43,720 nt of DNA from Acidimicrobiia bacterium (GTDB lineage Bacteria; Actinomycetota; Acidimicrobiia; Spongiisociales; UBA5794): assembly GCA_030066265.1 (NCBI GenBank), contig JASJCF010000001.1, forward strand, positions 1 through 43,720, in the 5' to 3' direction. The position numbers were made by a program, and so were the translations under genes. Positions 8,151 through 16,230 of the stretch are shown here, one piece after another. Within the stretch, counting starts at the first letter, position 1. Each line of letters starts with the position of its first letter. The notes beneath the pieces were generated by a model, which saw only the letters and a list, made by a program, of their open reading frames with translations, was not told the DNA's origin and searched no databases.

Positions 8151-9539
8151 CTCAGCCGGCTGGAGGCGGATGGTGAACACCGTTCCCAGCCGGCTCGACG
8201 ACGTGCACGTCACCGTGCCACCCATGGCGTCGACGAGCTCCTTCACGATCGCCAGCCCCAGACCCGAGCCGGACGGGCGCTCTGCGCGATAGCGATCGGC
8301 GACGTACAGACGATCGAAGACGTAGGGAATGTCGGACGTCCGAATCCCGGCTCCGGTGTTGGCGACGGAGACCTCGGGGACGTCCCCATCGCCCACCGTC
8401 ACGGTGATCGTGCCGCCATCCGGCGTGTAGCGCAGGGCGTTGTCCATGAGATTCCCGATCACCTGACGCAATCGGTCGGGATCGACGTGCACGACACCGG
8501 TGCCGTCGGTGACGGTCGTGATCTCGATCGACGCAGCCGTCGATCGGTGCCGATAGCTCTCGGCGATCTCGGCGACGAGACCCGACAGCTCGACGATCTC
8601 CGGGCGAAGCGTGAACTCACTCGCCTCCAGGCGGGCGAGGAGCGTGACGTCCTCGATCAGCCGAGACAGCTGATCGGTCTGTCGGTGCAGGGCAGCGGCG
8701 ACCTCGGGCATCTTGTCGGTGCTCACATCACCGGCGTCGAGCGCCTCCGCGTAGCCGCGGATCGTGGTCAGCGGCGTGCGCAGATCGTGCCCGACCGCCA
8801 TGAGGAACTGGCGCTCGCGCTCGCGGGTCGACTCGAGGTCCTCCGCCATGTCGTTGAATGCCTCGGCCACCTTGCCGATCTCGTCGTCGCCCTCCCGTGC
8901 GGCCCTGGCCGACAGGTCGCCCTCGCCGATCCGCTCTGCGGCATCACCGATCGAAGCAAGTCGGAGGGACAGCGAGCGTGACAGCCAGGCGCCCAGAGCG
9001 AGCGTGAGGGTCGCACCGACCCCCAGGGCGAGCAGCAAGGACCAGATCACGACCCGAGAGGGGAACAGCTGCTGCGTCCGTCCGATGGCCACGGTGAGGG
9101 CACCCGTGGGGAGGTCGACACGTTCGACGACCACAGCCATCGGCGTTCCCTCGACGTCAACGGTCGCGACGTCGCCTGGTCGTGCGCTGGCCGGGACGCT
9201 CGGGAGCACGACGAGGGGCTCGCTGATCGGGACATCGTTGCCCCGCACGGTCAGGATCGCCTCGACCACGTCGTGGCCGCCGAGGATGCGGGCACGCTCG
9301 AGGCTTCGTTCCAGCGTGTTCCGATAGCGGGCCAGTTGCGCAGCTACATCCCCGCCGCGCCGGAAACGCACGTCGGAGAGATCCTCGTCGATGAGCTCAG
9401 CCGTCACCCTGGCTTGGCGCGCAAGCTCGACCTCGGCAGAGGATTGCACCCTCGCTCGCACGGCGAGCGCCGTGCCGACGCCGACCAGCAGGGTGATCGC
9501 CACGACCACCCCGGTCGCGAGGAGGATGCGACGCGTCAC
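8142..9539 (-). CDS. Membrane sensor histidine kinase
   Basis: A 465-residue transmembrane kinase. Helix 1 is about residues 5-27, an extracytoplasmic sensor of about 130 residues follows, and helix 2 is about 163-187, then HAMP. The HisKA motif FLMAVGHDLRTPL gives phospho-acceptor His251. The ATPase domain has NLMDNALRY (Asn363, Asn367), NTGAGI and GSGLGLAIV. The organisation resembles BaeS/PhoR-type kinases. I choose GTG 9539 because it forms a GTGA overlap with the response-regulator stop; GTG 9569 would overlap by 34 nt. It pairs with the regulator just upstream. The signal is unknown; being followed at once by trpC raises, but does not show, a link to tryptophan supply. Confidence 0.93.
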   Translation of the reverse strand: MTRRILLATGVVVAITLLVGVGTALAVRARVQSSAEVELARQARVTAELIDEDLSDVRFRRGGDVAAQLARYRNTLERSLERARILGGHDVVEAILTVRGNDVPISEPLVVLPSVPASARPGDVATVDVEGTPMAVVVERVDLPTGALTVAIGRTQQLFPSRVVIWSLLLALGVGATLTLALGAWLSRSLSLRLASIGDAAERIGEGDLSARAAREGDDEIGKVAEAFNDMAEDLESTRERERQFLMAVGHDLRTPLTTIRGYAEALDAGDVSTDKMPEVAAALHRQTDQLSRLIEDVTLLARLEASEFTLRPEIVELSGLVAEIAESYRHRSTAASIEITTVTDGTGVVHVDPDRLRQVIGNLMDNALRYTPDGGTITVTVGDGDVPEVSVANTGAGIRTSDIPYVFDRLYVADRYRAERPSGSGLGLAIVKELVDAMGGTVTCTSSSRLGTVFTIRLQPAEPA

Positions 9540-10210
9540 GATGCGTCGACGCGATACCCGACACCCCACACCGTGGCGATCGGGAACTCGGGGAGCTTCT
9601 TGCGAAGCTGGCGGATGTGCACGTCGACCGTCCGGGTCTCACCGAAGTAGTCGTACCCCCACACGGCTTCGAGGATCTGGGCACGCGACAGGGCGAGGCC
9701 GGCGTTGTCCGAGAGGTACCACAGGAGATCGAACTCCCTGGCGGTGGGGCGCACGACGATGCCATCCGGCGTGAGGACCTGGCGCCGGCCGGCATCCACC
9801 ACATGCCCGTCGATGGTGACCGTCGAAGGCGCCTTCGGCCGGTCCTCGGCGCGGCGAAGGACGGCGTGCACCCGCGCCATCACCTCGCGGGGCGAGAACG
9901 GCTTGGTGATGTAGTCATCGGCTCCGACCTCGAGGCCGATGATGGTGTCTGTCTCCGAGTCTCGCGCCGTGATCATGAGGATGGGAATGTCCGACGCCTC
10001 CCGGATCGCCTTGGCGACGGCGAATCCGTCCATACCCGGGAGGCCGAGGTCGAGCAGGACTGCTCGCGGGGGTCGTGTGCGGAGCGCTTCGAGGCCCTGT
10101 TCGCCGTCGGGAGCGTGCACGAGGGCGAACCCCTCATTCTCGACGTGCAGCCGGAGCATTCCGGCGATGTCGTCGTCGTCTTCGATCAGGAGGACCGTTC
10201 CCTGGCGCAC
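9536..10210 (-). CDS. OmpR/PhoB-family response regulator
   Basis: A 224-residue two-domain regulator. The receiver has the acidic pair near Asp11-Asp12, phospho-acceptor Asp54 in VLLDLGLPGMDG, Thr81 and Lys103 (ITKPFSPRE). The C-terminal winged helix has PTAREFDLLWYL and a recognition region ending RQLRKKLPE and GVGYRV, typical of OmpR/PhoB DNA binders. GTG 10210 is preceded by GAGGAG at 5 nt spacing, and the resulting length is normal for the family; the frame stays open further upstream without similarity. It heads the unit with the kinase and has its own candidate promoter, so it may be expressed apart from trpE. Confidence 0.94.
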   Translation of the reverse strand: MRQGTVLLIEDDDDIAGMLRLHVENEGFALVHAPDGEQGLEALRTRPPRAVLLDLGLPGMDGFAVAKAIREASDIPILMITARDSETDTIIGLEVGADDYITKPFSPREVMARVHAVLRRAEDRPKAPSTVTIDGHVVDAGRRQVLTPDGIVVRPTAREFDLLWYLSDNAGLALSRAQILEAVWGYDYFGETRTVDVHIRQLRKKLPEFPIATVWGVGYRVDAS

Positions 10211-10239
10211 ATCCGCTCCTCGAGCACCGTCGTGATGAC

Positions 10240-10269
10240 GGTATCGACACGATGTAAGAGGAATGTGAA
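10240..10269 (-). promoter_or_regulatory. Candidate promoter and OmpR-type direct repeat of the two-component genes
   Basis: Reading leftward, TTCACA (10269-10264, five matches to TTGACA) is followed after 18 nt by GATACC (10245-10240). Predicted transcripts start about 23 nt before the GTG and include GAGGAG. Overlapping the -35 box, TCACAT (10268-10263) and TTACAT (10257-10252) repeat at an exact 11-bp interval, the spacing used by PhoB/PhoP/OmpR-type regulators. Autoregulation is a reasonable inference. Confidence 0.45.
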
Positions 10270-10289
10270 GGGATCGTGGCAGCGAGCTG

Positions 10290-10327
10290 AGATCACACAG
10301 GCGGGCTGAGGTCACACAGGCGGGCTG
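10290..10327. repeat. 19-bp tandem duplication at the trpE stop codon
   Basis: Two adjacent 19-bp units (10290-10308 and 10309-10327) differ at one base and share the core TCACACAGGCGGGCTG. The second unit contains the last trpE codons and stop, so the first is a downstream copy made by a short duplication. Confidence 0.75.
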
Positions 10328-11841
10328 CGATCGTCGGCCTCGGTGGTGCGATCGAGGTCTCGTGCAAGCGAAATCGCCGTGAGGACCGCGGCCGCCTTGT
10401 TCACACACTCGCGGTACTCGGCTTCGGGACGGGAGTCGACCACGATGCCCGCTCCAGCCTGCACCCAAGCGGTGTCACCCTCGATGATGCATGTCCGGAG
10501 GGCGATGGCTGTGTCGAGGTTCCCCGAGAAGTCGATGTACCCGACCGCACCGGCGTACGGACCCCGGGCGGTGGGTTCCAGCTCGTCGATGATCTCCATC
10601 GCACGCACCTTCGGGGCTCCTGAGACCGTTCCATGCGGGAAGGTGGCACGAAGGACGTCGACCGGGCCCACCCCGTCCCGCAGCTCTCCGCTGACCCCGG
10701 AAACGATGTGCATCACGTGCGAGTACCGCTCGATCACCATGAGATCGTCCACCGAGACCGTGCCGAATCGGCACACGCGACCGAGATCGTTCCGTGCGAG
10801 GTCGATGAGCATGACGTGCTCTGCCCGCTCCTTCGGGTCTGCGAGGAGCTCATCCTCGAGCTCGCGATCCTCTCTCTCCGTCGAACCTCGGGGACGGGTG
10901 CCGGCGATCGGTCTCGAATACGCTCGCCCATCTCGCACCCGCGACATCAGCTCGGGTGAGGAGCCGACGATCGCGAGGTCACCGGATCGCACGAGGAACA
11001 TGTACGGCGACGGGTTCACCATGCGCAAGGCCCGGTAGATGGAGAACGGGTCGGATCCGTGGTCTGCCTCCCATCGCAGCGAGGGCACGATCTGGAATGC
11101 ATCGCCTGCGACGATGTGGTCGACGGCGGTCGTCACTGCGGACTCGAACGCCGCTTGGGTCATCGACGCCTGCGCGCCCACCGGGGCGGCGTCTTCAGGG
11201 GGTCGCTCCGCAACGGGCTCGGCAATGGGATGTGACAACCCGTCGCGGGCACTCGTGAGGGCCCGCACCGCGGCGTCGTAGTCGGCGTCCGGGTCATCGC
11301 CGACGAAGGCGTTCCAGATGAGCGTCACGCTGTCGCGGAGACGATCGAAGGCGGCGAGGCCTCCGACGAACTGCCACACCATCTCCGGGAGCTCCCGGTC
11401 GTCCGGCGGACGGTTCGGCAGGTGCTCGACATACCGGACAGCGTCGTAGGCGAGGAATCCCACCGCACCCGAGTGCAGGGGCGGCACCGGGCCCGGAAAC
11501 CGGAGCGCCCGGTCGTCCGGGATGGAGAACCGATCCGTCAGGTCCTCGAGCACCGACAGGGGATCGCCGGTGGGCACGTCGACCCATTCGACGTCGGTCG
11601 TCACGGCTCCATCATGTGATGTGACGGTGAACGCAGGTCGCCAACCGACGAACGACCACCGAGCCCACCGCTCGCCACCCTCGACGGACTCGAGCAGGAA
11701 CCCGTCGTCGTGCCCGACGAGCCGGTCGTAGATGCCGACCGGCGTCAGGCGATCCGCCACCAATTCGACACTGACGGGGATGACCGTTGCCTGCTGCTCG
11801 GCGAGATCACGAAACTCGTCTCGGGTGAGGGAGAAGTGCAT
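10312..11841 (-). CDS. trpE: Anthranilate synthase component I
   Basis: A 509-residue chorismate-using enzyme that makes anthranilate with the glutamine amidotransferase TrpG, which is not in this window. The N-terminal feedback region has FLLESVEGG, matching the LLES tryptophan-binding motif. The chorismate-binding half has IAGTRPRGST, DLARNDLGRV, FPHGTVSGAPK and a C-terminal RECVNKAAA, all as in active TrpE. I choose ATG 11841, which gives the usual family N-terminus (MHFSLTRDEFRDLA); an ATG 23 codons upstream is less likely. A TAGCCT hexamer ends 8 nt before this ATG, suggesting a leaderless transcript, so a classical trp leader-peptide attenuator is unlikely here. Confidence 0.95.
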   Translation of the reverse strand: MHFSLTRDEFRDLAEQQATVIPVSVELVADRLTPVGIYDRLVGHDDGFLLESVEGGERWARWSFVGWRPAFTVTSHDGAVTTDVEWVDVPTGDPLSVLEDLTDRFSIPDDRALRFPGPVPPLHSGAVGFLAYDAVRYVEHLPNRPPDDRELPEMVWQFVGGLAAFDRLRDSVTLIWNAFVGDDPDADYDAAVRALTSARDGLSHPIAEPVAERPPEDAAPVGAQASMTQAAFESAVTTAVDHIVAGDAFQIVPSLRWEADHGSDPFSIYRALRMVNPSPYMFLVRSGDLAIVGSSPELMSRVRDGRAYSRPIAGTRPRGSTEREDRELEDELLADPKERAEHVMLIDLARNDLGRVCRFGTVSVDDLMVIERYSHVMHIVSGVSGELRDGVGPVDVLRATFPHGTVSGAPKVRAMEIIDELEPTARGPYAGAVGYIDFSGNLDTAIALRTCIIEGDTAWVQAGAGIVVDSRPEAEYRECVNKAAAVLTAISLARDLDRTTEADDRSPPV

Positions 11842-11849
11842 GCCCGGCG

Positions 11850-11855
11850 AGGCTA
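11850..11855 (-). promoter_or_regulatory. Leaderless-type -10 box of trpE
   Basis: TAGCCT (11855-11850, reading leftward) ends 8 nt before the trpE ATG, and no Shine-Dalgarno precedes that ATG. The spacing places transcription start at or next to the start codon. Confidence 0.45.
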
Positions 11856-12058
11856 GACCGCGACGCGCCTCACCCGTAGCCAGGAGCCCGTCGCCAGGAG
11901 ATCGGGCCATCCAGCTTCGGTATCAGGACCCGGTGGGCCGAGTATCGCCGCAACTCACGCAGTCGATGGGGCTGCCTGCCGTCGGCGCACGAGCTCTCGA
12001 TGGCGCGTCGACGGTGCTGGAGAGATACTGGACGAAGGCCACCGCTGGAGGTGGGTCC

Positions 12059-12697
12059 ATGAAGCATCTCCGGAATACCCCGTTGCTGGTCCTCGCTGTT
12101 GCGAGTCTGCTGGCAACGACATTGGCAGGATGCTCGGACAGTCCGGGCGCACATCGCGTGCTCGTGATACCGCGGGTCGACTCGGTCGACATGGACTACA
12201 TGCTCGAGAACGAGGTCGGCGTGATGCTCGAGATGCTCGATGCCGCCGGAGTCGAGGCTGATGTGGCGCTGCCGAGTGGGCAGGCGCTCGAGGGCCGAAC
12301 GATGACGCTCGAGGCGGACCTCTCGCTCGATGACGTGGTCGTGGGTGACTACGACGGTGTGCTGCTCCCCTGCATGGCAGCCGGCTACGAGCGCAACGAA
12401 CAGACCGTCGAGATCGTGCGGACTGCTGGAGACATGGGCCTGCCCGTTGCGGCTCAGTACGGATCGGTGTACACGCTGGCGGAAGCCGGAACCCTTCACA
12501 ACCGCCAGTATGCGCTCGGTGCCCCGATTCCGGACTGGATCGTCGAAGACGAGGGCGGCGGGATCTACGCCGGCACGGGAGTGATCGAGGATGGCGGTGT
12601 GATCACGTCGGGTACCTGCTCGTACATGGCCCGGGACACCGGTCGACCCGACGGCACTCCGGAACTGACCCGAATGCTCATCGAGGCTCTGGAATAG
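12059..12697 (+). CDS. DJ-1/PfpI-like lipoprotein
   Basis: A 212-residue protein with a lipoprotein signal: MKHLRN, a hydrophobic stretch and lipobox LAGC with Cys25 as the predicted lipidated residue. The mature part resembles the DJ-1/PfpI fold: HRVLVIPRVD at the start, YDGVLLPCMAAG where the family has YDAVVLPGG, and VAAQYGSVYTLAEAGTL where the family has the nucleophile-elbow block ICHGPxxLAEAGLL. In that elbow the catalytic Cys is replaced by Gln, so peptidase or glyoxalase chemistry of the usual kind is unlikely. It is probably an envelope-anchored binding or structural relative. GGAGG at 7 nt spacing supports ATG 12059. It is transcribed alone, convergent with ccdA. Confidence 0.72.
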   Translation: MKHLRNTPLLVLAVASLLATTLAGCSDSPGAHRVLVIPRVDSVDMDYMLENEVGVMLEMLDAAGVEADVALPSGQALEGRTMTLEADLSLDDVVVGDYDGVLLPCMAAGYERNEQTVEIVRTAGDMGLPVAAQYGSVYTLAEAGTLHNRQYALGAPIPDWIVEDEGGGIYAGTGVIEDGGVITSGTCSYMARDTGRPDGTPELTRMLIEALE

Positions 12698-12705
12698 CAG
12701 CGGGG

Positions 12706-12789
12706 CGTCGCTCGGATGTCGCGAGACGTCGCTCGGATGTCGCGAGACGTCGCTCGGATGTCGCGAGACGTCGCTCGGATGTCGCTAGA
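12706..12789. repeat. 21-bp tandem repeat, four copies, between convergent genes
   Basis: Four head-to-tail 21-bp units start at 12706, 12727, 12748 and 12769, core CGTCGCTCGGATGTCGC. The first three are identical; the fourth has one change (CGAGA to CTAGA) that forms the ccdA stop codon. The array fills the junction between the lipoprotein stop and ccdA. Parts of the unit can form weak stem-loops (CGAG...CTCG). Confidence 0.95.
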
Positions 12790-13531
12790 CATCCGCAAGG
12801 TCCTCGAGGCCCAATCGGATGAGCAGATCCGAGAACCACGCAGACAGCGTCGTGATCTGGCCGGTGATGAGGAGCACGCCGAAGAAGGCCAGGAGCACAC
12901 CCGAGGCGACCGTGATCTGGGTCAGGTAGCGCTTGACCCAGTTGAAGGCTGAGAACGCCTTCGCCAGGAGCAGCGACGTGAGCAGGAACGGGATCCCGAG
13001 TCCGATCGCATAGAAGGCGAGCACGAGCATGCCCTCACCGACCGTTTCCTCGTTGGCGCCGAGCAGCAGGGCTGAGGCGAGGAACGGCCCGATGCACGGT
13101 GTCCAGCCGAAGGCGAACGCGGCCCCCATGACCGGAGGACCGAAGAGGCCGAGGCGGCGTGCGCCCGACGACTCGATCCGACGGTCCTTCATCATCGGCA
13201 GCAGCCAGCTCGGTGTCCACACCGCGGTGATCGCGATGAACAAACCCATCGCAACGATCACCCAACCAGCGATCGTGGTGAAGATGCTCTGGTTGAGCAG
13301 ACTCGAGATGGATGTCGCCGTGGCGCCGAGTGCGATGAAGACGATGGAGAAGCCGACGATGAACAGACCGGTTCGTCCCACGACCCGCGTCATCGACACA
13401 TCGCCCTCGGCCAACTCCGCCATGTCGTATCCCGACATCAGCGACACGTAGCCAGGGAGCAGCGGGAGCACACAGGGCGACACGAAGGAAGCCGCACCGG
13501 CGAAGAGAGCTGCGATCAATGAGACTTCCAC
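12785..13531 (-). CDS. ccdA: CcdA/DsbD-type thiol-disulfide membrane transporter
   Basis: A 248-residue, six-helix membrane protein of the CcdA family, which carries electrons from cytoplasmic thioredoxin to extracytoplasmic thiol proteins, for example in cytochrome c maturation. The two functional cysteines sit in FVSPCVLPLLPGY (Cys20) and FGWTPCIGPFL (Cys146), each in a Pro-Cys context typical of the family. I choose GTG 13531, preceded by GAGGA; a TTG ten codons upstream is less likely. No thioredoxin-like (ResA) or Ccs gene is adjacent, so the partner is unknown. Its last codons and stop lie in a 21-bp tandem repeat shared with the intergenic region. Confidence 0.9.
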   Translation of the reverse strand: MEVSLIAALFAGAASFVSPCVLPLLPGYVSLMSGYDMAELAEGDVSMTRVVGRTGLFIVGFSIVFIALGATATSISSLLNQSIFTTIAGWVIVAMGLFIAITAVWTPSWLLPMMKDRRIESSGARRLGLFGPPVMGAAFAFGWTPCIGPFLASALLLGANEETVGEGMLVLAFYAIGLGIPFLLTSLLLAKAFSAFNWVKRYLTQITVASGVLLAFFGVLLITGQITTLSAWFSDLLIRLGLEDLADV

Positions 13532-13587
13532 GGGTTCCTCGTCGTCGTCTGAACACCCCAACGGTATCGGGCGGGCCCGTGTTCCTC

Positions 13588-13614
13588 GTTCACGCCTTGT
13601 TCACACCGGTGAAC
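13588..13614. promoter_or_regulatory. Candidate operator with GTTCAC half-sites between ccdA and the MFS gene
   Basis: GTTCAC occurs at 13588-13593 and again at 13599-13604, exactly 11 bp apart, and its complement GTGAAC follows at 13609-13614. Direct GTTCA repeats at 11 bp resemble the PHO-box units described for Streptomyces PhoP. The site lies between divergent genes (starts at 13531 and 13710). Control by a PhoP/OmpR-type regulator is a hypothesis. Confidence 0.35.
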
Positions 13615-13709
13615 CGAGGACCGCAGTCGCACATCGCCGGAGCGGGCGATAGCCACGAGGTGACGGTCGTTGACCGCTACCCTCCCCGGCGCTTCGACCC
13701 AGGGCCCGG

Positions 13710-14966
13710 ATGTCACTGATCAACTCGACACCCAGCACCGGCATGTTCAATGCCCAAGACCGCCGCATCTTGTTCCTGGCGTCGATCATCGGCTTCGTCG
13801 CCGGCTACGCGGGCAGCCAGATGCCCCACACGCTGCCGTTCGCCCGCACGGCGCTCGAGCTCACCGAGGGCCAGATGAGCGGGGTGTTCGCAGCGGTGCG
13901 GGCCGTCTCCCTGTTGGGCGTGCTGTTCGCCATTCCGGCAGACACGAATGGGCGCCGGAGGCCCATCCTGGCTGCCTACGTGTTGATGTTGATCGCGAGT
14001 CTCGGAACGGCGCTGTTGCCGTCGGCCGTCGCCTACACCGCAACGCAGTCCCTCGTGCGCGTGAGCGTGGTCGCGTTGGCCGCGTTGATGCTCGTCATGG
14101 TCGCCGAAGAGGTCCAACCGTCGATTCGAGGCCTTGCGCTCGGGATCTTCGGCCTCGCCGGCTCGCTCGGCGTGGGGACCGGTCTGGTCCTTCTCCCGCT
14201 TGCGGAATCGAACGAGAATGCCTGGCGGGTGCTCTTCGGGTTGGCGGCACTCGGCTTGCTGGCGGTGCCCCTCCTGTCTCGGTTCCTGCCCGAAAGCCGT
14301 GCGTTCGTCCCCGCCCCCCGCATCCCCTTCGTCAAGGCCCTCCGCATGGGCCTCTCGAAGCACTTCTGGCCGCTGGCGGTCACCTCGTTCTTCATCGCCG
14401 CCTTCTCGTCGCCGGCATTCGACTTCGTCCTGGAGCGACTCATCAACGACCTCGATTGGGACACGGGGGCCGCGCGGTTCCTCCTGATCGTGTTCTCGGG
14501 TCTCGGCGCGATCGGGCTCCTGGTCGGCGGACGGCTCGCCGACACCGTGGGCCGACGACCCACCACGGTCGCCGCCATCGTCATCGGTCTGGTCGGGGGC
14601 GTCGGCTTCTACCTGCTCGATTCGGGTTGGTTCCTGGCGGCTTCGATCTTCCTCGCAACGCTCGGCGCCACGATGTTGACCCCATCCTTCGGAGCGCAGC
14701 GGTCCGAGCTGTTCCCCACACGGGTCCGGGCGACGGCGAATGCGTGGATCACCAATGCGGCCATCTTGGGGAGCATCTTCGGCTTCGGCGTCGGTGCCCT
14801 CCTGATCGATCGCATCGGCCTCTCGTTGACCGTCGCGACCCTCGGTGCGGGGTTGATCGTCGCCGTGGTGCTCATCCTCCGGCTTCCTGAGACACGCGGG
14901 ATGGATCTCGTCCGCGCCCCAAAGGCCCAACGCCGTACCACCACAGGAACGCAGCCAGGCGGCTGA
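13710..14966 (+). CDS. Major facilitator superfamily transporter
   Basis: A 418-residue protein with about twelve predicted membrane helices. MFS motif A occurs in both halves: IPADTNGRRRP after helix 2 and GGRLADTVGRRPTT after helix 8. FPTRVRATANAW, as in sugar/organic acid porters and drug antiporters, and the end LPETRG also fit MFS. Substrate cannot be read from the sequence. ATG 13710 has AGGG five bases upstream; ATG 13743 is an alternative. The last 95 bp overlap the 3' end of the convergent MATE gene. The upstream region is shared with ccdA and holds a GTTCAC repeat. Confidence 0.9.
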   Translation: MSLINSTPSTGMFNAQDRRILFLASIIGFVAGYAGSQMPHTLPFARTALELTEGQMSGVFAAVRAVSLLGVLFAIPADTNGRRRPILAAYVLMLIASLGTALLPSAVAYTATQSLVRVSVVALAALMLVMVAEEVQPSIRGLALGIFGLAGSLGVGTGLVLLPLAESNENAWRVLFGLAALGLLAVPLLSRFLPESRAFVPAPRIPFVKALRMGLSKHFWPLAVTSFFIAAFSSPAFDFVLERLINDLDWDTGAARFLLIVFSGLGAIGLLVGGRLADTVGRRPTTVAAIVIGLVGGVGFYLLDSGWFLAASIFLATLGATMLTPSFGAQRSELFPTRVRATANAWITNAAILGSIFGFGVGALLIDRIGLSLTVATLGAGLIVAVVLILRLPETRGMDLVRAPKAQRRTTTGTQPGG

Positions 14967-16230
14967 CGGTCAGGACCGTCACGGCCAGCCACACCCCGAC
15001 GAGCGTGTCGCCGAACAGGGCCAGACAGATCAAGGTGGCAGCGAGCGCAGCGACCATCGACACGGCGAGGAACCGGAATGCACTCGCTCCGACGCCGATG
15101 CCATCCCACACGTAGACGAGGGCGGTCAGCGGCTGGAGCACGATCACGAAGCCGTAGATCGACCGCAATGCGGCCGAGACGTCGGCGTCGGCACCGAAGA
15201 CGACAGGGACCAAGGGCGCAGTGACCAACAGCATGCCCGAGAGGGCCACACCGGTCATCAGTCCCAGGGCGAGCAGGCGGTTCGAGACATCCCTGGCCGC
15301 CACGGGGTCCCCGCGCCCGAGATCGGTGCCAACCATCGCCTGAGCGGCGATGGCGTACGAGTCGAGCACGAACGACAGGAACAGCCACACCTGGAGCGCC
15401 AGCTGATGTGCTGCCACCGGAACGGTACCAACCCGGGTGGCGGCCACCGTGACCGCCGTGAGGGCAGCCAGCAGAGCCGCACTTCGGATCATCATCGGCC
15501 AGCCGGCCGCCAGGATGCGACCGATGCCGAGCGACTCCAACCGCTGCCAACCCCGTGTGATGCCCAGGCGACGGCGCTTCGGGCCGAACATCAGCACCAG
15601 GAAGGCCCCAGCTGCGAAGACCTGTGCCACGACCGTCGCCCACGCCGCGCCGGCGACCCCGAGATCGAAGCCGAAGATCAACACCGGATCGAGAACGAGG
15701 TTGACCACCGTCAAGCCGATGACGACGTACAAGGGTGTTCGCGTGTCCGAGTGACCCCGGAACACTCCATGACCCACCATGGCGACCAACATCGCCGGCA
15801 GGGCCAGGAATCGGATTCGGAGGTAGGTGGTGGCCTCGGCCGCCACCGCTGGCTCTGCGCCGAACGCATCGACGATCGATGGCGACGCCGCGATGGCCAC
15901 AACTCCCACTCCGAGGCCGACGGCTCCGGCAACGAGCAGCGCTCCCTTCGAGATGGAGCCTGCTCGGTCGATCTCGTTGCGCCCGACTTCGCCTGCCACC
16001 AGCGGCGTGATCGCAGAGTGGACGAAGTTGAAGATCGAGAAGACGGCTGCAAAGACCGCGGATGCCACGGCCAGGGCTGCGAGCGATTCGGTGCCGAGCC
16101 TGCCCACCCATGCGGTGTCGACGATCGACACCAGCGGATCCAGGGCGAGTGTTCCGAGCGCAGGGATCGACAACGCAGCGATCTGCGCATCGCGCGGGTT
16201 GCGTCGGAACGACGAGCGAATCGAACTCAA
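14872..16230 (-). CDS. MATE-family efflux transporter
   Basis: A 452-residue, twelve-helix protein of the MATE/DinF type, which exports organic cations or drugs using Na+ or H+ gradients. The N-terminal block with ALGTLALDPLVSIVDTAWVG, the repeat motif LRIRFLALPAMLV and the second-half AHQLALQVWLF correspond to conserved MATE positions (the VDTAxVG and AHQ motifs). No ATG or GTG fits the N-terminus; TTG 16230 forms a TTGA overlap with the nth stop and gives normal length, so coupling to nth is likely. At the 3' end it overlaps the MFS gene by 95 bp in antisense. Confidence 0.9.
   Translation of the reverse strand: MSSIRSSFRRNPRDAQIAALSIPALGTLALDPLVSIVDTAWVGRLGTESLAALAVASAVFAAVFSIFNFVHSAITPLVAGEVGRNEIDRAGSISKGALLVAGAVGLGVGVVAIAASPSIVDAFGAEPAVAAEATTYLRIRFLALPAMLVAMVGHGVFRGHSDTRTPLYVVIGLTVVNLVLDPVLIFGFDLGVAGAAWATVVAQVFAAGAFLVLMFGPKRRRLGITRGWQRLESLGIGRILAAGWPMMIRSAALLAALTAVTVAATRVGTVPVAAHQLALQVWLFLSFVLDSYAIAAQAMVGTDLGRGDPVAARDVSNRLLALGLMTGVALSGMLLVTAPLVPVVFGADADVSAALRSIYGFVIVLQPLTALVYVWDGIGVGASAFRFLAVSMVAALAATLICLALFGDTLVGVWLAVTVLTVSRLAAFLWWYGVGPLGRGRDPSRVSQEAGG

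Noticed and set aside
7365-9539. Kinase-trpC gene fusion or frameshift
   Set aside because: The kinase has its own stop at 8142-8144, and trpC begins 9 nt later in a complete family frame. Both proteins are full length.
11842-12058. Trp leader peptide and attenuator in front of trpE
   Set aside because: No short ORF with tandem Trp codons or competing hairpins with a T run is visible, and a -10-like box sits 8 nt before the ATG, leaving no room for a leader.
12706-12789. CRISPR array considered for the tandem repeats here and at 22704-22802 and 34659-34712
   Set aside because: The units are directly adjacent or have no unique spacers of 25-40 bp, and no cas genes are present. They are plain tandem repeats.
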